A DNA stretch of 64,000 bases. Origin: Epithemia pelagica (Eukaryota; Bacillariophyta; Bacillariophyceae; Surirellales; Surirellaceae). The position numbers and the translations under genes are program-made. The notes under the pieces were generated by a model. That model searched no databases and was not told the origin of the DNA. It saw nothing but the letters and a program-made list of their open reading frames with translations. Of the stretch, positions 11,206 through 20,705 are shown piece by piece. The stretch spans positions 1,054,001 through 1,118,000 of the forward strand of contig OX337239.1 of assembly GCA_946965045.2 (NCBI GenBank). The letters run 5' to 3'. The stretch's first letter is position 1, and each line of letters begins with the position of its first letter.

Positions 11206-13601
11206 TTACACTCGTGTTAGTGCCGCAGTTTGTAGAAACTCGTGTTTCGTAGTGTCTTGTGGCAATTCTTGTTGTTGTTTGTCGCTACGTTGTGGTCCTC
11301 GTTCCTCGTCATTCGGTTCTTCTTCGTCATCCGTCAAGAGCATGTAATCGGCCACCAAATCACGCACGTGTTGTCGTCGAGATTGTTGTTCACGACGAGC
11401 CACAATCACTGCCATGAGTGTCACTACAATCACCATCAGACACAGAGACGAGACAAAGGCCGGAATGGAGAGTCCCCCGTCCTCGTTCTGGATGGATGTT
11501 GTCAACATTGCAGTCGAACAGTGCCCTCCGGTTTCCAAACATGTCTTCCAATCCGGACAATATCGACACTTGGCGCACAATTGCCCTTCGGGGGATGAGG
11601 AAGTTGCTGTTGTCGTCGTCTTGCTGCCGTGTGGACCGTCGAGGGCCGTTTGCCAGGCATCGCAAACGGCTCCCAAGACATGAGAGGCGGTGACAGGACC
11701 TTGCAGGGGCATTTGATTCAGATACACGGTGGGCAAGGCATAAATGGAATGATCCTTTTGCAGTTGCAATTCGGCTTCCAACAAGGCATTGGGTCGATTG
11801 TCCACCAAGCCACCCGTCTCGTACATGCACCGGTTAATCACAGAACCATCAATGCCCAGTTTTCGGTACACATGTTCCACACAGGCGGTCAGATCCATGT
11901 TGGAATGGCTGCGTAACAACCCGTCGTGTGACAAGGACGAGGATAAGGAGGAGGACATGCCCAAACAGGTTTGAGAGAATTCCGTGACGTAGGCCCACCA
12001 CAATTCTCCATGTTCTTGTCCCAACCAGGGCCTCTTACTTTTCAAAGTCGTGCCGACAGCTGCCTCTGCCGTTTCGGGTTGCGTCAGGCACAATTGTCGC
12101 AAGGATTCTGCTACCACATTGGACCCCGTCAAGAGCAACTCTTCGGCCATGGCGGTGGACGATGACGACGGATCTTGCGAGGTGGCGCAATACCGACCAT
12201 AATTGGTACACAAATCCGTACAATGAGGACCAGGAACAGAATGACATCCATAAAAGACTCCATCCATCAAATACGCATGCCAGTTGAATTGAATGCGAGA
12301 CTTGTTGCTGTTGCTATTGGTGGGAGCAAAGGCTTGCAAGACGTTTCGAAATTCTTGCAAAAAGGTTTGAGACACCACGTCCGTAGGCGTCAACCACACA
12401 TCCAATTCAATTCGGGGAACAACGGCCACTTCTTCTTCTTCTTGGACTTGTTGTTGCTCTTGGTTGGTGGTAGTGGTAGGACCTGGAGGAAAGGACATTT
12501 CGACTTGAAGGGTCTGATTGGCTTGCACAATGGCATGTTTGAGCCGTGTGGCATCTTGTTTGAACACCAAAAAACTAGGAATGGTAATGTCGTTGCCACT
12601 ACCATCATTGGCCAAGACAGGTTCGCGACTGTCCATAAGGGTAAGAAACAAGCAAACAGAAAAAACATCCCATTGAGAGTGAGAGTGTGGAACAAAGAAC
12701 ACCAAACACACAAACGAACGGTCCTCTCTACGTACGGTTGACAGGCCAATTCACCCGAGTTCTTGGTACAAGCCGTGTCGCCACACACACAAAGATTGTC
12801 GGCAATCAACGCACCCGCGGCACCAAAATGTTGTGCGTTGCGAACCTGTAACCAAAAAAAAGAGATTCAGCCAACAAGATCATCAAGCATCCAAATTGCA
12901 GGGTGTTGTGAGACACATGGACCGCCATATCTATAGAGTGCCTGCCGTCTCGTCATGGTCGTCGAGATTTACCTTTTGGACAAAGTTGCATCCTCCTCGA
13001 TTGACCATGAGCAAAAAGGGGCTGGTCCGTGAGTTTCGAGTGGGATTGGTGGGATGGTACACGTCCTCCGAAACGGTCTCGAGATTGCAAAAATCCGAAT
13101 CGACATAGTACAAGGGTTGGACCAAGGAGACTCCCTGTGGTTGTTGACCAAACAAGGCTTGTCGATGACGGTAGGAACCACTCACAACGGGAGAGGCCTG
13201 GTTGTGGTTGTCTTGGTGATGCTGGTTGGTTTGGTGTTCAATCATCTATATATCATAGAGTAGAAGAGAATCGTCCAGAAAAGACAGGGCAACAGAAGCA
13301 GAATATGAGAGATGAAAGACGATCGAACCGACCAGAAACCCAATCCACTCATCCTTCCATCACAGAAAAACATTGATCCAATGCAACAATCCATCCATCC
13401 CAGAACAGGGCGCAGAGATGATAGTATACGTACATGATGAACAATCAATCGTGTACCACTGGGACTGTTTGAGGAGGAGGACATGGAAACAGCGCTCGAG
13501 TGTTTGCTTGCGACCAGAACTGGTGAACCTCCAAACAGGATACTGCACACAAACAGCCAATAATAATGCCACGCTCGGAACACGGATGGTTGGTATGACA
13601 T
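11206..13601 (-). CDS. Vacuolar sorting receptor-like protein, copy C (4 exons)
   Basis: Third VSR-like receptor, on the opposite strand. Exons complement(join(11206..12628, 12736..12845, 12973..13245, 13434..13601)), introns 107, 127 and 188 nt with the same phases as the other copies; product 657 aa. I chose the ATG at 13601 because it gives a hydrophobic leader (YYWLFVCSILFGGSPVLVAS) and the conserved RLIVH just before intron 1. PA domain: ALFGQQPQGVSLVQPLYYVD, FLLMVNRGGCNFVQK, VRNAQHFGAAGALIADN. Central part: REPVLANDGSGNDITIPSFL, LCTNYGRYC, GELWWAYVTEFS, CMYETGGL, IYALPTVYLNQ. A Cys-rich segment, a TM helix (AFVSSLCLMVIVVTLMAVIVA) and a tail with ADYMLL in the sorting-signal position follow. 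It contains an acidic Gln/Glu run (QEQQQVQEEEE) absent from its paralogues. The promoter region is shared with the divergent dehydratase gene. Confidence 0.86.
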
Positions 13602-14422
13602 GATGATGATGATGAGATCCAATCAATATGAAACGAAGTGTCAAACGGATTCGTTGAACAGAGAGGAGAAAAATGAGAGTGTATGACAAAGAAAGAGAGA
13701 CAACTACAGAATAATCTTTTGGCTGGTTTGCCAGAGACGTCGCAATGTCAAATGGAAAGGTTTTTCGCTTGGATTGTTCCGGTCCATTGTGAATTGTGAA
13801 GCTCGAGATGGGCAGGACGGGCATCCGTGAATGCGCGTGTGCACGACCCGTGCCGTTGATGCAGGTAGTACATTTCCCTACACTACTACTATGGATCAGG
13901 ACCGTCTCATTTTCACTCTCATTCGGACGCTCGCGACTCGCCCGTCGCCGGCCAGTCACTGTCATTGCGTTCCGGAGAACCGATTCGTGACTGCATTCGT
14001 GAGGCTCAGCAATCCGCGACACCATCTAGTTGGTGCGACCGAATAGACTCACGCACGACCCGGAAGTTCCAAAGTTTTCGCGTGAGCGAGTTGCATCGTT
14101 CAAGACGGCAAATCTTTTGCGTCACCGAATCATCCCCAGTCTCATTCTCATCTCAATTGTCGACGACCGACCGACCGACCTCTGTGCATCCGAGTAATAA
14201 CAGGTAGAGGCGTCCCGATACAAACCTCGATTCCACTTGCTGTGTGCGTTTCTGGGATCATTTTGCACAGTTGCAACATCGTGTAAGAAGGGTTCGGCTC
14301 GGAGGCTCTTGGTTGGACTTTTCCTTGTTGGTCCATTTCTCACTATTTCCGTCATTGTCGACCTTGGACCCCACAGATTAAGAACACTACTGGATATCTG
14401 TAGAGTCCTCATTGTCAGCACC
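13602..14422. other. Shared divergent promoter region of VSR C and dehydratase
   Basis: About 820 bases between two divergent start codons, presumably holding both promoters and leaders. A GACC tetranucleotide run lies near 14163-14179. The minus-strand ORF of 221 codons at 13360-14025 overlaps VSR C exon 1 in another frame and is not considered real. Confidence 0.5.
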
Positions 14423-16970
14423 ATGTCGTTGAAGGATTTGTATTTGATGGCCTACAATGGCGCTTGTTGTGCGGGATGGGCCGTCGTGTTGGCTCTGTCG
14501 GCCCAATGCTTTTGGGAGAGTGGCAGTTGGTCCGCCAGTGCTTCGGTCTATAGCTTTGGTCCAGTGTCCACATGGCTCACCCTTTCGCAATCGGCTGCCA
14601 TTTTGGAAAATGTCCATGCCGCCTTGGGGTTGGTCCGATCTCCCGTCATGGTCACCTTTATGCAAGTCTCCAGTCGGTTGGTGGCCCTCTATGCCATTTG
14701 CAATGCCCCTCAAGCACAAGGTAGGTGATTGCCTATATATATATCGTGTCGGACAAGTCAAACCTTGGGAGAAGATTATGGGTTGTGTAAACCCCGCACG
14801 ATGGACATTGGTCGAAAATGGAAACTGCATTCTTTTTTCTACATTCTGACACTTTTATATTTTGATCTCTTGTGTGTTTTGGTGGGTTTGTCGACGTCGT
14901 CGTCAATCGATCGTGGTCCTCTTTGTGATTGTTTCCCACTTCAATGGTCCAACCTTTTACTTTTCATGATTGCGTATATGAACCGAACCTATTTATGATA
15001 CCTGTTCAGACCAATGGGGTGCCGGTCTCATGATTGTATCCTGGGCCATGGTGGAAGTTCCACGATATGCCTTTTACCTCATGGCATTGATCACTGGCGA
15101 TGCCACCAAAAAGACCCCCTATCCGCTCTTTTGGCTCCGTTATTCCCTCTTTGCCGTCTTGTATCCTACTGGTATTACGGGCGAATTGTCCGTCTTTCTC
15201 AAGGCCGCTTCGGATGCCGCCTTTGTCAGTCAGGCATTCCCCGGTGCCAGTCTCTTTTATGGGACCGTCTTGCCCATTGTCTACTTTTTTGGATCGCCCT
15301 TTATGATCTTTAACATGGTGGGCAATCGCAAGAGTGCCTTCAAGAAGCGCTTTGCCAAACCGCCTCCTCCTCCACGCGGCTTGTGTTGGCCCGTCGACAA
15401 CAAGGGCGAACGCAGTTCGACCAAAACCAATCAAGCCATTTTGGCCGCCGCCGTGGGGGCCGTCAATTCCACCAAGGCGCAAGCCATTTTGGCCAATAAG
15501 AAATGGCGCTTTAGTTATTGGAAACATCTCAAGGGGTTGGTCGAAGAACAATGTCAATCGCCCGAAGCCGCCTTGAAGATTGCCCAAGAAGGCTTGGACA
15601 AGGCCTATGAATTGTTTGAATTTGTCGCTCCGGATGGATCGGCCATGAGCTTTGCCAAGGCCATGGCGCAACCCAAGGATACCGCCAATGCCTTTTATAC
15701 CCATGAAATCAAGGGATCGTCCTCCACGGCCAAGATTGAAACCTGTCAAGTGCCCTACAAGGGCGAAACCTTGTCGGGCGACAAACTCAAGGCTCAAGTA
15801 AAGGCATGGGTGGACTATGGTACCATTGAACCCAGTGCCGGAGAAGCCATTTGCAAATGCATTGATCATCCGGAATATATCAAGAATACCATCGCCAAAC
15901 AATCCTTTGTCTTGTTGGGTGCCGGATCGGCCATGGGACCCTTGTTGGTCTTGTTGAGTTTGGGTGCCACCGTGGTGGCCATTGATTTGGATCGACCGCA
16001 AATTTGGTCACGTTTGATTGGGTTGGTACGCAATTCGCAGGGAACCTTGATTTTCCCCGTCAAGGTACCACCCTCGCAACTGAAAACGGACCAAGACTTG
16101 CTTGCCAATGCTGGCTGCAATCTCTTTACCGATACACCGCGTATTCGCGATTGGTTGTTGGAGGTTCAACCCGGCAAACCCATGACGGTTGGTAGTTATG
16201 CCTATTTGAACGGTGCCTTGCATGTGCAAGTGAGTTTGGCCATGGATGCGATTTGTCGGGATCTGATTGCCAAGCGTGGCGCCAAGATTAGTTTGGCCTA
16301 CTTGTGTACTCCCACCGACTTGCATCTCATTCCCAAGGAAGCACACGATGCCGCGGCGGACAATTATCGTACCTATCAACAAAAATTGTATTGTTCGCTC
16401 TTTCAATTATTGGGTGGTTCCTATTTGCGCAAGAATGCTCTTCCTCCCGTGGCCACGGCCAAAGCGGGCGAATCCTTGTACTTGGTCAATGGTGTGAGTG
16501 TCGCTCAAGGTCCGAATTACATTTTGGCCAAACGAATGCAACATTGGCGAGCCATTGTTTCCTTGGCCAAGGGCAATATTGTGTCGTCCAACATTGCACC
16601 CTCGACATCGACCCAATCCGTCGTGCAAAATCGAACCTTTGCCTGGGCGTATGAGGGTATGCCCTATTTCCGTCCATACGAAATCTTTGCCCCCCAAACC
16701 TCCAATGCCGTCATGTCCGCCATTTTGTTGACCGATTTGAATACACCCAATCAGTACAAGAGCCTGATCAACCCCAATCAATTGTTCTCGACCGGTGCCT
16801 TTCATGGTGGTACCTGGCGATGCGCCTATACCATTGACAGTATTGGAGAAGCCTCGGTCTTTTTGTACTTTTCTCGAGTGGCTGGACAATATGCGCAAGA
16901 TTATGCTCCCGTCGTCTTGGGTGCCGCCGCAGCTGTCGTGGGAGCAGTCTATTATGGGAGTAGCTCGTAG
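14423..16970 (+). CDS. 3-hydroxyacyl-CoA dehydratase (PTPLA/PHS1 type) with large C-terminal Rossmann-like domain
   Basis: Exons join(14423..14720, 15010..16970), one 289-nt intron in phase 1; product 752 aa. Residues 1-210 match the ER dehydratase that removes water from 3-hydroxyacyl-CoA during very-long-chain fatty acid elongation. The motifs LENVHAALGLVRSP, QVSSRL, QWGAGLMIVSWAMVEVPRYA, LFWLRYSLFAVLYPTGITGE and a C-terminal TM are all present. Tyr and Glu in YPTGITGE correspond to the catalytic pair of the family (from memory of yeast Phs1). Family members usually end soon after the sixth TM. Here about 530 further residues follow, with a linker PPPPPRG and a segment VLLGAGSAMGPLLVLLSLGA followed by TVVAIDLDR, which looks like a dinucleotide-binding Rossmann fold. 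The C-terminus ends in a probable TM anchor (APVVLGAAAAVVGAVYYG). The second half could be a reductase acting in the same pathway, but that is inference. Confidence 0.85.
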
Positions 16971-17195
16971 TGTATACAAACTGCAGGAAAAAGAAGATTG
17001 CGGTTGGTGGTGAATGGGTGGCCCATGGTTGCAACTGCATCTGATATCATGTCTACCACAATAGTGACTACGAAACTCGTTTCAGTTAACCTTCCTTCTG
17101 GTTTATATTATTTCTCGACTTTAGATTTGGTAGCAGCCTCGGAGCTACTCCTAGGAGAAACACACACAAAGTCGGACACCCCGACTCCAGGTTAA
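16971..17195. other. Short intergenic, convergent 3' ends
   Basis: Between the dehydratase stop and the end of the phosphodiesterase remnant on the opposite strand. It contains the palindrome CTCCTAGGAG at about 17149-17158 within a CTACTCCTA-type motif. Confidence 0.4.
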
Positions 17196-18777
17196 CTAGA
17201 GCCTCCTGATGGTCAAGACAAAGAGCGACTGTTGACAAAGAACCCTACATGCATTAGTGACTACTCCTATGTATTGGAATGCAATTCCTTGCATCCCAAG
17301 TTCTTGACGATTCTTGAGTGCATAGTTCAAGTATTCGTCACTCGATACACCAAAGACACCGCATTTCTTCAATTTGCGGGCCAACGGGATAATGTAGAAG
17401 TCAAAAAATCCCAATTCTCCCTTGTACCAGTTCAAGGATGGATCGGTCTCGGCGCGACCATCCAAGAACGCTTGATAGCACTCCCGAAAGAACTTTTCAT
17501 TCCATTTTCGGTACACATACCTTATAGCAAAAATGACAGGTAACAAGATGTTAAGATTGCGTGACAGAGTTGAATGAACGGGGAAAAGGCAGTGGACTTA
17601 CCAATGCTGCATGGTATGGGCGACATCGGAGGCTTGGATCAAGTGCTCAATTACAATTGTAGCCTTTCGATTCACGGTATCACGCGGATTCTCTTCGGAT
17701 ACATTGTCAGAGAAGGCATCGTCCCAGCGAGCATTGCGCAGAACCTTCAACTCCTTGTCCGCAATATCTGTGGCCAAGACAGCCTTGAATACGCAAAGAA
17801 AGAAGGGAAACCCAACAAGACCTCCTTTGAGATGACGGACGATGACAAAACCCTGTCGAGATGTGAACTTACCTGGACAACCAATTGTCGGAAACGGTCA
17901 AATTCAGGTGCGGTTGAGTAAATACACGCCCGAAGATCTTTATATTTCTCGCCTTCCAACAAATCCCATGCCAGATCGATCGAGTTTTGTTCCGCCACAC
18001 TTTTATTCCGGTACATCGAGGCTTTGAACCAGCCTTGTATTCGGTACCCCAGCTGAAGTAGAGAATAGGAAGTGAACAAAATGTGAGTCTTCCATTGCCG
18101 TAAACGCACCGGACTGTAGACTTGACAATTTTCTTACTGTGATCAACATCATGAATAAGGGCAGAAAAGACCAAGGCAAATTGAGTCAAGGGATCCGACG
18201 TGATACCGTATGTATGATCGTGCAAGGTGGATGCTTCAATATGGAATCGAAGTCGTTTCTCAGTCGAGTTTTGGCGTTTCAGAGTACCAGTGGACTGACT
18301 CTGTTTTTTCACGTCTCCTTCTTTTTCATCGTGCATCTCATCAAGGTCCGAGGGTGCCACAATGCGAGACAAGAGCTTTGTCACAGACATGGTCACATGA
18401 CAGGCATGTTCAAAACTGTGAAATTCGTTCGTTCGGTACATTGTTGAAACGGTGCTAATGTATGACCGAAGCTGTTGTGTCACTCTTTCACCCAAATCCA
18501 TTGTTTCTGGATCTTGTTGCAACTTGGCCGCATGCGCGTCAAACTCGGGAAGGGTGATTATTTCCTTGACTTCGTCTAAGCACGTTTGACCGGGGACCTG
18601 CGTCCATCGAAAGGATTGGTTATCCTGTTGGGTCTCCAAAAGAGAGGATCCAGGCACTCTTGTTATTCCACTGTTTTGTACTTCCTGTGATGACTTTTGG
18701 ATGGCATCACGTCGGGCGACTAACGACCAAGATGCCGGACAAGCACTACGAGACCAAGACACAGCTGCGTCGAGCAG
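17196..18777 (-). pseudogene. Cyclic nucleotide phosphodiesterase (PDEase I) catalytic-domain remnant
   Basis: Class I phosphodiesterases hydrolyse cAMP or cGMP with a metal-binding HD site. Four exon-like blocks on the minus strand, 18138-18777, 17873-18052, 17602-17783 and 17196-17520, have good GT-AG borders. They read FHSFEHACHVTMSVTKLLSR, LTQFALVFSALIHDVDH, MYRNKSVAEQNSIDLAWDLL, ATDIADKELKVLRNARW, ASDVAHTMQHW and ELGFFDFYIIPLARKL...CGVFGVSSDEYLNYALKNR, all typical of the catalytic domain. Block 2 is broken. The splice that gives the expected GVPNTRLVQ after HDVDH runs into a stop after 13 more codons, because the MYRNKSV part is in another frame. An alternative acceptor keeps the frame but deletes the conserved GVPN. 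The N-terminal cyclase/TM part often fused to such domains in diatoms is absent, and the 5' end overlaps a gene on the other strand. Best read as a truncated, decaying copy. Confidence 0.7.
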
Positions 18778-19276
18778 TCACATGCCACTGTATCAAAAAC
18801 GGACCTGGATCCAATGGATGTTTTGGTTTATTGAATTCGGTGTATCTCTTTTAATGATATTTTTGGGGGCCTTGAACTGGAACGACTGCGACTCCATCTC
18901 AACCTTGCCCGTATGGTGCATTATCTATGGAATTCTCTTTTTAATCCTTTTGGTTGTGACACCCTGCATGAGATTGTATCCTTCCGTGTTTTGGAATGTC
19001 AAGAGACTGGACCAGTGGACGTACTTTTTGGGCAATCAAGTGCTTCATTTCATGGTGGGGTATGGTGCCGCCCTGATTTTGCCCAATTTGGTGGGAGACG
19101 ACTCGACCGTCCGTGATTCTTGCGATTCGAGTCTGTATTACTTTTGCTTGTACATGGTGGTAGCGTCCATGGTGGGAATCGTCCTGTTTGCCCTCTCTCC
19201 CTGGTGCATTCATTTCATGTTTGGCAATCAACTCACGGCGACGACGACGACCAACAGCCAAACGGACACGAGGTAG
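18701..19276 (+). CDS. Small four-TM membrane protein, function unknown
   Basis: A 191-residue product from the ATG at 18701; an in-frame ATG at 18782 (MPLYQKRTW) would give 164 residues and avoid most of the polar Gln/Asp-rich leader. Four hydrophobic helices are visible: WMFWFIEFGVSLLMIFLGAL, LPVWCIIYGILFLILLVVTP, QVLHFMVGYGAALILPNLV and LYYFCLYMVVASMVGIVLFA. I do not recognise the family. The paired Cys residues between helices 3 and 4 could be luminal. The first 80 bases overlap the 5' end of the phosphodiesterase remnant on the opposite strand. The strong hydrophobic periodicity argues that this is a real gene, but an untranscribed chance ORF cannot be excluded. Confidence 0.55.
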   Translation: MASRRATNDQDAGQALRDQDTAASSSHMPLYQKRTWIQWMFWFIEFGVSLLMIFLGALNWNDCDSISTLPVWCIIYGILFLILLVVTPCMRLYPSVFWNVKRLDQWTYFLGNQVLHFMVGYGAALILPNLVGDDSTVRDSCDSSLYYFCLYMVVASMVGIVLFALSPWCIHFMFGNQLTATTTTNSQTDTR

Positions 19277-20705
19277 CCACACGAGAACCCACCCCGTGTC
19301 AGTTGTCTTATTGTTTCTGGACGCCAACTTGACATACCTTTGAACTGGCATCATTTTACATTTCGACTTTTGGGGTTTTGAAAAATTGTAGGAGTAGAAA
19401 ACATGAACATGAATCCTCTACTACTGCTAGGTAGTTTACCATAGAGAGCTGCAACAAGAGGAAGGGGAAGAGATGATAACTCGAACCTCCAAACTCCAAA
19501 CTGCAGATTCGAAACTAAATAATGGCGTAGGACAACCAACGAAGGTAAGATGGAAGATGGGGAACGTATGTTATGGAGTGGTTCGCATTCCCTCTCGATG
19601 GGCGCTGTTGGTCTACGTTTCTTGCATTCCGTTCCATTCGTCTTCTTCTCTCCTTCTTCTTGTTTGCAAAACGAAAAAAGGAGCGCTGTCATTGTGATGA
19701 CAACAGAAAAATACGAACAGTGTCCTTGCAACAACTGTTGTCTCGCTTCTCGTTTTTGTCGTTTGTGGGTTTCCGGTTTCCGTTCACCAATCAGAAATAC
19801 ACGCCAACGAACGAGAGTTGATCCGTGTTCCTGCGACTTCTCTCTCCAGTGTCGCCACGCCTGCACCATCTGTCCTCAGTATTGGAGTGTGGAGGCAACG
19901 ACACACACACAAGATGCATCATCCGATGGATGCATCATGAACCCATGGTCGATTGTCCATGGTGTGTCGCATCCGTGCGGGTGTCTGGGTGTCGTACCCT
20001 TCTGACCCGCTTGCACTTCTGTGCATTCTAGCAGTATCTGCGAAACAGTACTCGATGGACACGTCATGGATACAGTTTCCCTAAACATCAAGTGCGACAC
20101 AATTGAGCCAATAATTGCATGCCAACCTAGCATGGTCAGCTTGTCGAACGGAAGCGTGGCCAGATGGTACCTACGGCATCTCTCTGTAGAGAGTGCCGTA
20201 GTACAAGGGGTCCTCGAGTGACAAGCGGCAAGCTAAAGGTATCAAGAGGAGAGGGCCAACAACTCCTAGAAGCAATACACCAATACACACGAGTAGCAGC
20301 ATTGAGGCAGACCATTCATCGAACGTGAATAGAGAGCTGTCGTCACCAAGAAACTGGCAACGAAACGAACTTGTATCACCGAGTATTTCTTGGAGTGAAA
20401 GAGCCGCAACGAAACAGAGTCATTGAAACACAACAACGCGACATTTTTGGAAAAACGAGAAGGAGCACCTATTGAGCAAGAAAGGGAGACTGAAAGGAAG
20501 CGGAACCGGTTTCTCTCGTTGGTTTGTTGCGGTCGTTGGTTCGGATTGGGCAAGAGGTTGTTGTCTGTTCGGGTTTGGTAAAAACCAAAAAAGTAACCAA
20601 ACACCAAACAACAACAACACACTCGCACATAAGGGTTCTCTTCTCTCTTTGTGTGTTTGCTCCACCAAAGTCCACCACAACACAACAAACGAAAAAAGAG
20701 ACAAA
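19277..20705. other. Long intergenic/5' leader region upstream of bHLH-PAS gene
   Basis: No gene supported in about 1.4 kb. It holds two copies of GATGCATCAT (19913-19922, 19929-19938) and a strong inverted repeat at 20167-20204. Just upstream of the bHLH-PAS ATG the plus strand becomes A/C-rich (CAAACAACAACAACAC type), as expected for a leader. Several 60-190 codon ORFs on both strands have no family signal. Confidence 0.5.
20167..20204. repeat. Near-perfect hairpin (inverted repeat) upstream of bHLH-PAS gene
   Basis: GTACCTACGGCATCTCTCT on the left pairs with AGAGAGTGCCGTAGTAC on the right across a GT-type loop, with two single-base bulges. It lies about 500 nt upstream of the bHLH-PAS start codon. 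It could be a structured leader element, an operator-like palindrome or the scar of a mobile element. Confidence 0.6.

Noticed and set aside
12175-12741. 188-codon plus ORF antisense to VSR copy C
   Set aside because: Overlaps a conserved exon and its intron; no recognisable protein features.
13360-14025. 221-codon minus ORF in front of VSR copy C
   Set aside because: Runs through VSR C exon 1 in another frame; the spliced receptor explains this DNA better.
15006-16001. 331-codon minus-strand ORF antisense to the dehydratase fusion
   Set aside because: Gly/His/Gln-rich composition produced by reading the conserved gene backwards; no start context or family signal.
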